Below, piece by piece: positions 35,385-45,905 of a DNA stretch of 64,000 nucleotides. Origin of the DNA: Streptomyces ochraceiscleroticus (GTDB lineage Bacteria > Actinomycetota > Actinomycetes > Streptomycetales > Streptomycetaceae). The DNA lies in assembly GCF_000720485.1 (NCBI RefSeq), contig NZ_JOAX01000030.1, forward strand, positions 1 through 64,000, in the 5' to 3' direction. Position 1 is the stretch's first letter; each line of letters opens with the position of its first letter. The position numbers and the translations under genes were made by a program. Below the pieces are notes generated by a model that made no database searches, was not told where the DNA came from, and saw only the letters and a program-made list of their open reading frames with translations.

Positions 35385-35555
35385 CTACCAGCGGTACCAG
35401 CGCGCCCGGCCGCCTCCTGTGCCGGTCGAACGGAACAGGAAGCCCAGCAGCCATACGACGAGCACTGCCACCGCGATCCACCACAGTGCCTTGAGTGCGA
35501 AACCGGCGCCGAAGAGGATCAACGCGAGCAGCAGGACCAACAGGACAGGAACCAT
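35385..35555 (-). CDS. Small hydrophobic membrane protein (56 aa)
   Basis: Two closely spaced hydrophobic stretches (VPVLLVLLLALILFGAGFAL and WWIAVAVLVVWLLGFLF) form a helical hairpin, ending in the Gly/Arg-rich tail GGGRARWYRW. This is a widespread Streptomyces hydrophobic protein of unknown role. ATG 35555 has GGAGG 8 bases upstream; an in-frame ATG at 35573 would add six residues. It is separated by about 90 bp from the upstream glycosyltransferase-partner gene and may be read through from it. Confidence 0.75.
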   Translation of the reverse strand: MVPVLLVLLLALILFGAGFALKALWWIAVAVLVVWLLGFLFRSTGTGGGRARWYRW

Positions 35556-35646
35556 GATGTGCACCTCCGCCATCCGGGTGCCCCTTTTGTCGCGGGTCAA
35601 TCCGGGGTGCGTGAGGCCGGGGGACGCGGGGGCGTCCCCCGGTGGT

Positions 35647-36534
35647 TCAGGACGGCTCCTGCGGCCCCACGACCTTGACCGACAGGTCGTTGTCGACCGT
35701 GAAGTACGGGCCCACGCGGACCTGTGCGCCCGGTGCCGCGATCGGCATCGCCGGATAGGTGAAGATCTGCTTCTTGTCCGGTACGTCGTCCAGGATGCGG
35801 GAGATGCGCACCGGCTCGGCGACCTCGCCGGTCCGCACCCACAGGTCCCACCGCTCGGTGCCGGCCCGCCACTGCTCGGCCAGCGGGCCGTGCGGCAGGA
35901 CGAAGGCGAAGTCCGGCCCGTCGCCGTGCAGCGGGATCGTGACCGTGTGCCCGTCCTGCCGGGCACGCGCCTCGGCGGCGGCACCGGGCTCCAGCGCGGC
36001 GCCGTAGAGCCGCCCCTGGACGGTGATGCCGTCGGGCGCCACGGTGATCTCGCCGGACTCCGCGTGCGGTCCGCGCAGCCAGCTCCGCAGTGCGAGATTG
36101 CCGTACTTGGTGGCGTACGGGATCCGGACGCCGAGCCGGCCGATGGCGGCCAGCGGGCGCCGGTCGACCAGCGACCGCAGGTCGTTGACGCCGGGCAGCA
36201 GGCGCTGCGGGTCACCGGCGTTGCCGAGGTCCGCGTAGACATTCCAGCGGCCTTCGGGCAGCGCGACCGTACTGGGCAGCACGGCCCGCAGCCGGCCCGC
36301 GCCGTTCGGTCCGAGCGGCAGCCGGATCTCGTCGGCCGGGGCCTCGCCGCCCCGCAGCCGGAGCACCAGTGCCGCGCTCCAGACCGTGCCGGTCTCCTCG
36401 CCGGCCGGGTCGGGAACGGCGATGTCGAAGGTCAGGCCGCCCGCGGAGTCCGCGATGCAGTCGGCGTGCAGGGCCGTACGTGCCGGCTGCCGGGTGCCGG
36501 CGCCGGTGGCGGGCAGTTGCATCGACGCGCTCAT
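35647..36534 (-). CDS. Conserved protein with two repeated beta-rich modules, glycosyltransferase partner
   Basis: A 295-aa protein without signal peptide or membrane segment. Two halves look related: RWNVYADLG with QRLLPGVNDL in the first (about residues 97-120) and RWDLWVRTG with VRISRILDDV in the second (about residues 234-255), each preceded by a run of beta strands, as in immunoglobulin-like modules. I do not recognise a named family. The start overlaps the stop of the GT4 gene (ATGA at 36531-36534), so the two are co-translated. It may be a transferase accessory or a carbohydrate-binding protein for a cell-wall polymer. Confidence 0.7.
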   Translation of the reverse strand: MSASMQLPATGAGTRQPARTALHADCIADSAGGLTFDIAVPDPAGEETGTVWSAALVLRLRGGEAPADEIRLPLGPNGAGRLRAVLPSTVALPEGRWNVYADLGNAGDPQRLLPGVNDLRSLVDRRPLAAIGRLGVRIPYATKYGNLALRSWLRGPHAESGEITVAPDGITVQGRLYGAALEPGAAAEARARQDGHTVTIPLHGDGPDFAFVLPHGPLAEQWRAGTERWDLWVRTGEVAEPVRISRILDDVPDKKQIFTYPAMPIAAPGAQVRVGPYFTVDNDLSVKVVGPQEPS

Positions 36535-37790
36535 GCCGTCCGCACTCCTCTCAGTGCGGCGTGCGCCGCGTCCTTGGTGGCGTAGGCGCCGCTCAACAGA
36601 GCTCCTCTGGTGCGGTGGACCGTGGCGCGCAGCGCGCCGCGCCCGCCGCCGGTGGTCAGGTCGCCGAAGAGGGCCTCGTACCGTCCCGCGATCCGTCCGG
36701 GATCGAAGCGGGCGGAGGACGCCAGGGCGGCCCGACCCATGCGCCGCCGGCGCTCGTCGTCGTTGATCAGCTCCAGCAGCGCTGCGGCAACGGCGTCCTT
36801 CTTGCCGACCGGTACCAGCCGGCCGTCCACGCCGTCGTCGATGATCTCGCCGGGACCGTGCGGGCAGTCGGTGGAGACCACCGGCAGCCCGCATCGCATC
36901 GCCTCCACAATCGTCATCCCGAACGACTCCAGGCTGGAAGTGACGGCCGCGATGGAGCCCTTGGCCCACTCCGGGTCCAGCGGGTGTGCCGGGCCCATCA
37001 GATAGACGTGGTTGTACAGCCCCAGCTCGTCGATCAGCTCCCGCAGGGACGCTTTCTCGACACCGCCGCCGTAGATCCGCAGCCGCCAGTCCGGGCGCTG
37101 TTCGACGACCGTGGCGAAGGCCCGGATCAGCAGGTCGTACCGTTTCCCCTTGGCCAGCCGACCGGCGGCGACGACCCATTTGCCGGTGCCGTCGGCGGGC
37201 CGGATTCCGGGCTCGGGCACGCTGTTGGGCACCGCTTCGATGCGTACGCCGGGCAGCCGCAGCCGCTTGCGGTAGGACCGGGCGTCCGCCTCGGTCACCG
37301 TGGTCAGCGCGTCCAGCCGCGGGTAGACCCCGCGCAACTGCCGGACGAGCGCCCTGCCGTGCGCATCGAGGGTGAGGTGCTCCTGCCCGACGCGGACCAC
37401 GCCTCGCCGGGCCTGCCGGGCGAGGTGGACGTTCAGCCCGGGGCGGGTCCCCACCACGACGTCGGCCTCCAGGGACCGCAGATGGGCCGCGATCCGCCGG
37501 TCGGTGAGCTCGCTGTACTGCCGGAAGCGGCCCTCGGCCGACGGGAAGACCCGGGCCTCACGAAGGAAGGCGGGGTCCTCCCCGTCGTAGTCGGGGCTGT
37601 CCTTGCGGAGGTCCACCAGATGCCGCAGCCTGACCCGCGCTCCGGGCTCGAAGACCGGCACATCACGATGGCGGAAAACAGACACGATCTCGACGTCGTG
37701 CTGCTCCGACAGCGTGCGGGCGAGGTTGTACGTCGTCCGGATCGTGCCGCCGATGCCGTATGCGTTGTGAATCAGGAATGAGATATGCAT
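36531..37790 (-). CDS. Glycosyltransferase family 4 protein
   Basis: A 419-aa GT-B glycosyltransferase. The N-terminal acceptor domain begins MHISFLIHNAYGIGGTIRTTYNLA, and the sugar-nucleotide domain has the retaining GT4 pattern WVVAAGRLAKGKRYDLLIRAFA and SLESFGMTIVEAMRCGLPVVSTDCPHGPGEII, with the EX7E motif in E-S-F-G-M-T-I-V-E. Cytosolic, probably acting on a membrane-linked acceptor. It is the promoter-proximal gene of a two-gene unit with the 295-aa protein. Donor and acceptor unknown; teichoic acid or capsule-type polymers are plausible. Confidence 0.9.
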   Translation of the reverse strand: MHISFLIHNAYGIGGTIRTTYNLARTLSEQHDVEIVSVFRHRDVPVFEPGARVRLRHLVDLRKDSPDYDGEDPAFLREARVFPSAEGRFRQYSELTDRRIAAHLRSLEADVVVGTRPGLNVHLARQARRGVVRVGQEHLTLDAHGRALVRQLRGVYPRLDALTTVTEADARSYRKRLRLPGVRIEAVPNSVPEPGIRPADGTGKWVVAAGRLAKGKRYDLLIRAFATVVEQRPDWRLRIYGGGVEKASLRELIDELGLYNHVYLMGPAHPLDPEWAKGSIAAVTSSLESFGMTIVEAMRCGLPVVSTDCPHGPGEIIDDGVDGRLVPVGKKDAVAAALLELINDDERRRRMGRAALASSARFDPGRIAGRYEALFGDLTTGGGRGALRATVHRTRGALLSGAYATKDAAHAALRGVRTA

Positions 37791-37954
37791 CCGTCCCCGT
37801 ATCCCATGGTTTTCGCGCGAACGTGGTCTGCCGTCCGCCTACCAAACGGTGAGACCGCAGTGGGAGGTTTCGGGTTGGGTCCTTTCGCTATTTTGTTCCG
37901 GAAACGTGAGCAAATCGGTAGCCGGAAGCCGGAACTCCGAGCCACCGAACCGCA

Positions 37955-38530
<576 letters not shown>

Positions 38531-38578
38531 CTAGCGGCGGTCCGCCGGACCGGCCGCGCGGCACGCGCCCGAAGGCCC

Positions 38579-38612
38579 GTGCCCCACCCGGTCGGGTGAC
38601 CGGGCGGGGCAC
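38579..38612. terminator. Terminator between the two rpf genes
   Basis: GTGCCCC and CCCGGTC pair with GACCGGG and GGGGCAC around one mismatch (38579-38612), about 55 bp beyond the stop of the LysM-Rpf gene on the minus strand. Confidence 0.75.
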
Positions 38613-38668
38613 GCCGCCACTGCGGCACCGCGGGGACGGGGGACGCGCGGACCGTGGCGGCCGGGGGG

Positions 38669-39849
<1,181 letters not shown>

Positions 39850-40665
39850 GTGCCCCGCATGCTCGACGTCAGTGCCGACGTCCGCGCCGAGATCGGCGAC
39901 GAGGAGGCCGACCGCCTGCTGGCCGGCGACAACGCCCCCGGCGCTTACGACTGCACCTCCTGCCGCACCCCGGGCGACAGCGAACAGGAGCCCACCAGCA
40001 CCGTCCTGTTCATCGGCGAGGAGACCGCCGTCCTGGCGTTCGCCCACGCCACGTGCATCCCCTCCCAGGTCGTCACGGTGGCCGAGGAGCAGCTCAAGGG
40101 TGCCGTCCGCTCCATCATCGGCGAGGCCCCCGCCGATGCCCCGACGGGCCCGCCCGCGCCGCGCTCCGCCGACGGACCGGCGCCGGCCCCGCGCCAGGCG
40201 ACCCTCGGGGTGACCTGCGGCCTGGTCCTGGTCGAGGGCGATCTGCGGCCCGCGCTCGTGGTGGAGCCGAGCGGCCCGATCGCCCGCCCCGGCTCGGTCG
40301 GTCTCGACGACGACTTCCTGCCGCTGCTGCGGGAGCAGGGCTTCCACCCGGTCGCGGACATGGCCGTGCTGCCGGCCGGCGGGACGGGCTGGTCCGTGCT
40401 GCTCGCCATGGGCCAGCTCCACGCCGTGCTCCAGGACAGCGGCGAGAGCGGCGGTCAGAACGCCTGGTGGAAGGCGCACCAGCCGCTCCCGGTCTCCGAC
40501 GGCTGGCGCGCCGCGGTCAACAAGTCCCGGACGGTGGTGGTGTACGCGGCGCCGCACGGCTCGATCGGCCAGCAGCCGCGCGAGGACCTGATGCGCGACG
40601 CGCTGGAGAAGGCCGCGGCGCAGGGACAGTTGGTCGCCATGTCCATGCCGCTGGCCGGCACCTGA
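39850..40665 (+). CDS. Conserved hypothetical with zinc-knuckle-like N-terminus
   Basis: A 271-aa cytosolic protein of unknown function, common in Streptomyces. Residues 35-69 contain C-T-S-C and, further on, H-A-T-C (Cys35, Cys38, His66, Cys69), a spacing that could hold a zinc ion. A proline-rich linker follows (about residues 94-115), then a C-terminal alpha/beta region with the repeated W segments GTGWSVLLAMGQLHAV and NAWWKAHQPLPVSDGWRAA. GAGGAG lies 6 bases before GTG 39850. It is transcribed away from the rpf genes and ends at a hairpin (40685-40722). Confidence 0.75.
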   Translation: MPRMLDVSADVRAEIGDEEADRLLAGDNAPGAYDCTSCRTPGDSEQEPTSTVLFIGEETAVLAFAHATCIPSQVVTVAEEQLKGAVRSIIGEAPADAPTGPPAPRSADGPAPAPRQATLGVTCGLVLVEGDLRPALVVEPSGPIARPGSVGLDDDFLPLLREQGFHPVADMAVLPAGGTGWSVLLAMGQLHAVLQDSGESGGQNAWWKAHQPLPVSDGWRAAVNKSRTVVVYAAPHGSIGQQPREDLMRDALEKAAAQGQLVAMSMPLAGT

Positions 40666-40684
40666 GCCGTCGTCCGGCGGGCCC

Positions 40685-40722
40685 ACGGGCGGCCGTTCCC
40701 CACGAGGGGGGCGGCCGCCCGT
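40685..40722 (+). terminator. Hairpin terminator after the 39850 gene
   Basis: ACGGGCGGCCG (40685-40695) pairs with CGGCCGCCCGT (40712-40722), 16-base loop, starting 20 bp past the stop. Confidence 0.7.
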
Positions 40723-40924
40723 CCGCGTACGGATGTCCGAGGCGTCACGCGCAGGCGGCGCGGGCCCTGCGGCTGCGGGCCTCGGGACTCCGCGGAAGTG
40801 GGCGTATGCCCGCGATCAACCGATTCGCCACCAAAGGCCGCATCCCGCGAGGCTCCGGGTCGTTGGCACAGACGTGCACCCATACGACCCGTCCCCCCGC
40901 GCCCCGTTCCACTCCATCCCCGGC

Positions 40925-41209
40925 ATGCGCCCGTCGTACGAGCCCGCCGCGCACCACACCGAGCGTGGTTCGGCCACGCCGATCTACGACGCGCTCTACG
41001 CCGAGTACCGCCGCTCCTTCCGGGCCCTGCCCGGGGACCGCACGGGCGAGGACGAGCTGAGTCCGGAGGTCATGCGGCGGATCTGGCGGCGCACCACGCC
41101 CGCGGCGGCCGGCCGCCGCGAGGTGCCGCTGCCCCCGCAGCACTCCCGGGGCCACGCCCCGGCCGCGCTGCCTCCGGCGCCGCGCGACAACCGCCCGTAC
41201 CGCCACTGA
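40925..41209 (+). CDS. Small conserved hypothetical protein (94 aa)
   Basis: The segment GSATPIYDALYAEYRRSFRALPGDRTGEDEL is a conserved block I associate with small Streptomyces proteins of unknown function; the remainder is Pro/Arg-rich and probably disordered. ATG 40925 has no clear ribosome site; an in-frame GTG about 50 bases upstream (VHPYDPSPR) is a possible alternative start. It ends 11 bp before the bidirectional terminator at 41220-41255. Confidence 0.6.
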   Translation: MRPSYEPAAHHTERGSATPIYDALYAEYRRSFRALPGDRTGEDELSPEVMRRIWRRTTPAAAGRREVPLPPQHSRGHAPAALPPAPRDNRPYRH

Positions 41210-41219
41210 GTACGCGAAA

Positions 41220-41255
41220 GGGCCCGCCCGCACCGCATCCGGTGCGAGCGGGCCC
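41220..41255. terminator. Bidirectional terminator between the 94-aa gene and der
   Basis: GGGCCCGC/GCGGGCCC outer stem and CGCACCG/CGGTGCG inner stem with one C-A mismatch and loop CATC, between convergent genes ending at 41209 and 41293. Confidence 0.8.
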
Positions 41256-41292
41256 GTCCCGCCGCTGCTGAGGGCCTGTGCCCAAGCAGGCG

Positions 41293-42762
41293 TTACTTCT
41301 TCCGGCCGCGCTTCTCGCGGACCCGCACCGAGATGTGGATCGGGGTCCCGTCGAAGCCGAACTCCTCACGCAGCCGGCGCTCGACGAAGCGGCGGTAGCC
41401 GGCCTCCAGGAAGCCGGAGGCGAAGAGCACGAACCGGGGCGGCTTGGTGCCGGCCTGCGTGCCGAAGAGGATGCGCGGCTGCTTGCCGCCGCGCACCGGG
41501 TGCGGGTGGGAGGCCACGATCTCGCCGAGGAACGCGTTCAGGCGGCCGGTCGGCACCCGGGTCTCCCAGCCGGCGATCGCGGTCTCGATGGCCGGCACGA
41601 GCTTCTCCATGTGCCGTCCGGTACGCGCCGAGACGTTCACGCGCATCGCCCACGGGATCTGCACGAGGTCGCGCTCGATCTCCCGCTCCAGGTAGAAGCG
41701 GCGCTCCTCGTCGAGCTGGTCCCACTTGTTGTACGCGATGACCAGCGCGCGGCCCGCCTCGACGGCCATGGTGATGATCCGCTGGTCCTGCACGCTGATC
41801 GACTCGCTCGCGTCGATCAGGACGACCGCGACCTCGGCCTTCTCCACGGCGGCGGCCGTGCGGAGCGAGGCGTAGTAGTCGGCGCCCTCCTGGAGGTGGA
41901 CGCGCTTGCGGATGCCCGCGGTGTCCACGAACTTCCAGGTCTTGCCGCCCAGCTCGATCAGCTCGTCGACCGGGTCGCGGGTGGTGCCGGCCATCTCGTT
42001 GACGACCACCCGCTCCTCGCCGGCGACCTTGTTCAGCAGGGAGGACTTGCCGACGTTCGGGCGGCCGATGAGCGCGATGCGGCGTGGCCCGCCCATGGCG
42101 GAGCCGAAGGTCTGCTGCGGCGCCTCGGGCAGCGCGTCCAGCGCGGCGTCCAGCAGGTCGCCGGTGCCACGGCCGTGCAGGGCCGAGACCGGGTAGGGCT
42201 CGCCGAGGCCGAGCGACCACAGCATGGCCGCGTCCGCCTCGCCGGAGGGGCCGTCGACCTTGTTGGCGCACAGCACGACCGGCTTGCCGGCCCGGCGCAG
42301 CAGCTTCACGACGGCCTCGTCGGTGTCGGTCGCGCCGACCTTGGCGTCCACGACGAAGACCACCGCGTCGGCGGCCTCGATCGCGAACTCCGCCTGGGCC
42401 GCGACGGACGCGTCGATGCCGAGCACGTCCTGCTCCCAGCCGCCGGTGTCGACGACCTTGAAGCGGCGGCCGTTCCAGTCCGCCTCGTAGGTGACGCGGT
42501 CACGGGTGACGCCCGGCTTGTCCTCGACCACGGCCTCGCGGCGGCCGATGAAGCGGTTCACGAGAGTCGACTTGCCGACATTCGGGCGGCCGACGACGGC
42601 GAGGACGGGCAGCGGGCCGTGCCCGGCCGCCGCGATGTCGCCCTCGACCTCGGCCAGGTCGAAGCCCTCCTGCGCGGCGAGCTCCATGAACTCCGCGTAC
42701 TCGGCGTCGCCCAGCGCGCCGTGCTCGACGTGCTCGTCGCCGGTGGGGATCTGGTCGTTCAT
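41293..42762 (-). CDS. der: Ribosome-associated GTPase Der (EngA)
   Basis: A 489-aa tandem GTPase for 50S subunit assembly. The first G domain has [12 protein letters not shown] near residue 58, DTGGW and NKVDG; the second has [17 protein letters not shown] and NKWD. The C-terminal KH-like domain ends VREKRGRKK, the basic tail usual for Der. The N-terminal 45 residues are acidic, as in actinobacterial homologues. ATG 42762 is preceded by GAGGA. It is the last gene of the aroH-tyrA-cmk-plsC-der run, about 80 bp after plsC. Essential in most bacteria. Confidence 0.97.
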   Translation of the reverse strand: MNDQIPTGDEHVEHGALGDAEYAEFMELAAQEGFDLAEVEGDIAAAGHGPLPVLAVVGRPNVGKSTLVNRFIGRREAVVEDKPGVTRDRVTYEADWNGRRFKVVDTGGWEQDVLGIDASVAAQAEFAIEAADAVVFVVDAKVGATDTDEAVVKLLRRAGKPVVLCANKVDGPSGEADAAMLWSLGLGEPYPVSALHGRGTGDLLDAALDALPEAPQQTFGSAMGGPRRIALIGRPNVGKSSLLNKVAGEERVVVNEMAGTTRDPVDELIELGGKTWKFVDTAGIRKRVHLQEGADYYASLRTAAAVEKAEVAVVLIDASESISVQDQRIITMAVEAGRALVIAYNKWDQLDEERRFYLEREIERDLVQIPWAMRVNVSARTGRHMEKLVPAIETAIAGWETRVPTGRLNAFLGEIVASHPHPVRGGKQPRILFGTQAGTKPPRFVLFASGFLEAGYRRFVERRLREEFGFDGTPIHISVRVREKRGRKK

Positions 42763-42842
42763 GAAGTCCGTTCCTCGTTCTGCGTGGTCGATGGGCCGTG
42801 TCGGCCGCGTCACCGGCCTTCGTACGGCCGGTGGGTGCGGCT

Positions 42843-43499
42843 TCAGCGGCCGGTGAAGCGCCTGGCCTCGGTCAGGTGGGCGGTCAGCCGCTCCTGGATG
42901 CGTACGGTCGCCTCGTCCAGCGCCTTCCGCGTCCGCCGCCCGCTGCCGTCCCCGGCCTGGAAAGCGTCGCCGAAAACAACGTCGACGCGGCCGCGCAGCG
43001 GCGGCAGCGCCGGTATCGCGCGGCTCGCCCGCTCCGCGCTGCCGAGCACCGCGACCGGCACGATCGGCGCCCCCGAGCGTACGGCGAAATACGCCAGCCC
43101 GGCGCGGAGCGACGCGAAGTCGCCCTCGCCGCGGGTGCCCTCCGGGAAGATCCCGAGGACGCCACCGCGCTCCAGGACGCCCAGCGCGTCGGTGACCGCG
43201 GTCCGGTCGGTGCCCGTCCGGTCGACCTTGAGCTGCCCGATGCCGCGCAGGAAGGGGTCCAGCGGCCCGGCGAAGGCTTCCTTCTTGACCAGGAAGTGCA
43301 CCGGCCGGGGCGCGGTGCCCATGATCATGGGCCCGTCGACGTTGTGGGCGTGGTTGCCCGCGAGGATCACCGGGCCCGCCGACGGCACCCGCCAGGAGCC
43401 CAGCACCCGCGGCCGCCACAGCCCGTACATCAGGCCGATGCCGATCCGCCGCCCGATCGCGGCACCGCCGGCGCTCGGCAGCCGGTCGGAGTCGGTCAC
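42843..43499 (-). CDS. 1-acyl-sn-glycerol-3-phosphate acyltransferase family protein
   Basis: A 218-aa PlsC-like acyltransferase. The catalytic NHAHNVDG (H-x4-D) lies near residue 53 and the substrate-binding FPEGTRG near residue 123, with [10 protein letters not shown] as the third block. It would acylate lysophosphatidate or a related acceptor at the membrane. GTG 43499 overlaps the cmk stop (GTGA), so the two are translationally coupled. The position between cmk and der is conserved among actinobacteria. Confidence 0.92.
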   Translation of the reverse strand: MTDSDRLPSAGGAAIGRRIGIGLMYGLWRPRVLGSWRVPSAGPVILAGNHAHNVDGPMIMGTAPRPVHFLVKKEAFAGPLDPFLRGIGQLKVDRTGTDRTAVTDALGVLERGGVLGIFPEGTRGEGDFASLRAGLAYFAVRSGAPIVPVAVLGSAERASRAIPALPPLRGRVDVVFGDAFQAGDGSGRRTRKALDEATVRIQERLTAHLTEARRFTGR

Positions 43500-44209
43500 G
43501 CGGCGCTCTTCTCCGCGATCTTCGCCTCGATGAGGGTGACCACGCACTCGATGACCTGCTCCAGGGTCAGGTCTGTGGTGTCCACCTCGACCGCGTCGTC
43601 GGCCTTGGCCAGCGGCGAGGTCTTGCGGGAGGAGTCGGCGGCGTCGCGCTTGATCAGCGCCTCGCGGGTGGCGGCCAGGTCGGTGGCCTCCTTGCCCTTG
43701 AGCTCACCGCTGCGCCGGGCGGCACGCGCCTCGGGCGAGGCGGTGAGGAAGATCTTCAGGTCGGCGTCGGGCAGAACGGTCGTACCGATGTCCCGGCCCT
43801 CGACGACGATGCCGCGCTCGGCGGAGCCGGCGATGGTCCGCTGCAGGTCCGTGATCAGGCTGCGCACCTCGGGGACGGCGCTGACGGCGCTGACCGCGGA
43901 GGTGACCTCCTTCGTACGGATCGGACCGGCGGCGTCCTGGCCGTCGACCGTGATCGTCGGCGCCGACGGGTCGGTGCCGGAGACGATCGCGGGCTTGGCG
44001 GCGGCCGTGGCGATGGCGGTCGGGTCCTGGATGTCGACGCCGTTGGACAGCATCCACCAGGTGATCGCGCGGTACTGGGCACCGGTGTCCAGGTAGCTCA
44101 GCGCCAGCTTGGCGGCGACCGCCTTGGACGTGCTGGACTTGCCCGTGCCGGAGGGGCCGTCGATGGCGACAATCACTGCTGCCGGGGCGGTCCGGGCGGC
44201 GGTTTCCAC
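43496..44209 (-). CDS. cmk: Cytidylate kinase
   Basis: A 237-aa nucleoside monophosphate kinase converting CMP/dCMP to the diphosphates. The P-loop is [18 protein letters not shown] near residue 15, followed by [15 protein letters not shown] and [32 protein letters not shown], the diagnostic Cmk segments. GTG 44209 ([11 protein letters not shown]) follows AAGGAAAGG by 11 bases; longer in-frame starts to 44287 are not conserved-looking. It is followed by the acyltransferase with overlap. A 156-bp gap separates it from tyrA upstream. Confidence 0.95.
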   Translation of the reverse strand: METAARTAPAAVIVAIDGPSGTGKSSTSKAVAAKLALSYLDTGAQYRAITWWMLSNGVDIQDPTAIATAAAKPAIVSGTDPSAPTITVDGQDAAGPIRTKEVTSAVSAVSAVPEVRSLITDLQRTIAGSAERGIVVEGRDIGTTVLPDADLKIFLTASPEARAARRSGELKGKEATDLAATREALIKRDAADSSRKTSPLAKADDAVEVDTTDLTLEQVIECVVTLIEAKIAEKSAA

Positions 44210-44365
44210 GGTGACGAACACCTTTCCTTGTGCACGGGGCGGGGATCCTGCGGCCGAATGGGCCTCGGACAAGGTTACCGGGTACACGCAGACACGTTTT
44301 CCCCCCAGGGGCGTGGGGGGTTTGTGACGCTTGCCGCGGCGCGTCCTCGGCTCTTCCCTCGGCCC

Positions 44366-45451
44366 CTACTGACGGATGGACCAGCCGCGCTCGCGCAGCG
44401 CCGCGGTGAGCGCGGGCGCCGCCGTGGGCTCGACCGTGAGCTGGATGAAGCCCGCCTGCTGGCCGGTCGCGTGCTCGATGCGGACGTCCTCGATGTTGAC
44501 GCCCGCCTGCCCGGCGTCGGCGAAGATCCGCGCCAGCTCGCCCGGCTGGTCGCCGATGTGCACGGCCACGATCTCGTACGCGGCGGGAGCGGCGCCGTGC
44601 TTGCCCGGCACCCGCTCGCGGCCCGCGTTGCCGCGCCGCAGCACGTCCTCGATGCCGCCGGCGCCCGCGCCGCGCTTGGCCTCGTCGGCGGACTGCAGCC
44701 CGCGCAGCGCCTGCACGGTCTCGTCCAGGTCGGCCGCGATCTCGGAGAGCACGTCGGCGACCGGTCCCGGATTCGCCGAGAGGATGTCGATCCACATGGC
44801 GGGGTCCGAGGCGGCGATCCGGGTCACATCGCGGATGCCCTGGCCGCACAGCCGTACGGCGGTCTCGTCGGCGCCCCGCAGCCGCGCCGCGACCATGCTG
44901 GAGACGAGCTGGGGCGTGTGGCTGACCAGGGCGACCGCGCGGTCGTGCGCGTCGGCGTCCATGACGACCGGGACGGCCCGGCACAGCGCGACCAGCTCCA
45001 GCGCGAGGTTGAGCACCTCGGTGTCGCCGTCACGGGTCGGCGTGAGCACCCACGGCCGGCCCTCGAAGAGGTCGGCGGTCGCGGCCAGCGGCCCGGACCG
45101 CTCCTTGCCGGCCATGGGGTGCGTACCGATGTACGGCGTGAGGTCCAGGCCGAGCGACTCCAGCTCGCGCCGGGGTCCGGCCTTGACGCTGGCCACGTCC
45201 AGGTACGCGCGGGCCACGCCGCGCCGCATCGCGTCCGCCAGCGCCGCCGCGACGTGCGCGGGCGGCACCGCGACGATCGCGAGGTCGACCGGGCCCTCGG
45301 GCTCCTCCACGGTCCCCGCGCCGAGCGCCGCCGCCGTACGGGCCTGCGCCGCGTCGTGGTCGGCGAGGTGCACCCGCACGCCGCGGGCGCTCAGGGCCAG
45401 CGCGGCGGAGGTGCCGATCAGGCCCGTGCCGATGACGATCGCGGTCCTCAC
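44366..45451 (-). CDS. tyrA: Prephenate dehydrogenase with C-terminal ACT domain
   Basis: A 361-aa enzyme making 4-hydroxyphenylpyruvate for tyrosine. The NAD site is AIVIGTGLIGTSAALAL, the catalytic region GTHPMAGKERSGP contains the key His, and the helical dimer domain follows. Residues about 290-350 form an ACT domain (EIVAVHIGDQPGELARIFADAGQAGVNIEDVRIEH) suited to tyrosine feedback. GTG 45451 overlaps the aroH stop (GTGA). Chorismate mutase and this enzyme together provide the two steps from chorismate. Confidence 0.95.
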   Translation of the reverse strand: MRTAIVIGTGLIGTSAALALSARGVRVHLADHDAAQARTAAALGAGTVEEPEGPVDLAIVAVPPAHVAAALADAMRRGVARAYLDVASVKAGPRRELESLGLDLTPYIGTHPMAGKERSGPLAATADLFEGRPWVLTPTRDGDTEVLNLALELVALCRAVPVVMDADAHDRAVALVSHTPQLVSSMVAARLRGADETAVRLCGQGIRDVTRIAASDPAMWIDILSANPGPVADVLSEIAADLDETVQALRGLQSADEAKRGAGAGGIEDVLRRGNAGRERVPGKHGAAPAAYEIVAVHIGDQPGELARIFADAGQAGVNIEDVRIEHATGQQAGFIQLTVEPTAAPALTAALRERGWSIRQ

Positions 45452-45810
45452 TGCGCGATGTCCTTCCGCAGCGCGCCGGCCGCGCCCAGGTAGACATGCG
45501 CGATCTCCGCCTTGGGGAGGTCGCTCTCCACGTGCGCCAGGATCCGCACCACGCGGGGCATGGCCCCGGCGATGTCCAGCTCCTGGGCGCAGATCAGCGG
45601 GACGTCGGTGATGCCCAGCTTGCGGGCCGCGACGGCGGGGAAGTCGCTGTGCAGATCGGGCGTGGCCGTGAACCACACGCTGATCAGGTCGTCCGGCACG
45701 AGACTGTTGCGCTCCAGGATGGCGGTCAGCAGCTCGGACACCTGCTCATGCATGTGCTCCGCTTCGTCCCGCTCGAGCTGAACGGCCCCTCGGACCGCAC
45801 GTACCGCCAC
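45448..45810 (-). CDS. aroH: Chorismate mutase, AroH class
   Basis: A 120-aa trimeric AroH-type mutase converting chorismate to prephenate. VRAVRGAVQLERDEAEHMHE holds the conserved Arg, DLISVWFTATPDLHSDFPAVAARKLG is the central block, and RVRILAHVESDLP-like and HVYLGAAGALRKDI segments end the protein. GTG 45810 has GAGGAG 6 bases upstream; the ATG 45834 in the same frame is rejected. It starts the aroH-tyrA pair, overlapping tyrA by 4 bases. Confidence 0.95.
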   Translation of the reverse strand: MAVRAVRGAVQLERDEAEHMHEQVSELLTAILERNSLVPDDLISVWFTATPDLHSDFPAVAARKLGITDVPLICAQELDIAGAMPRVVRILAHVESDLPKAEIAHVYLGAAGALRKDIAQ

Positions 45811-45905
45811 GTTGTGCTCCTCGTACTCGTACATCCACCGACCTGATCAGCGTATCGAGCCCCGCTGACAGTCGCCGTGCGCGCCCGCCCTGCGAGACGG
45901 CCGTC

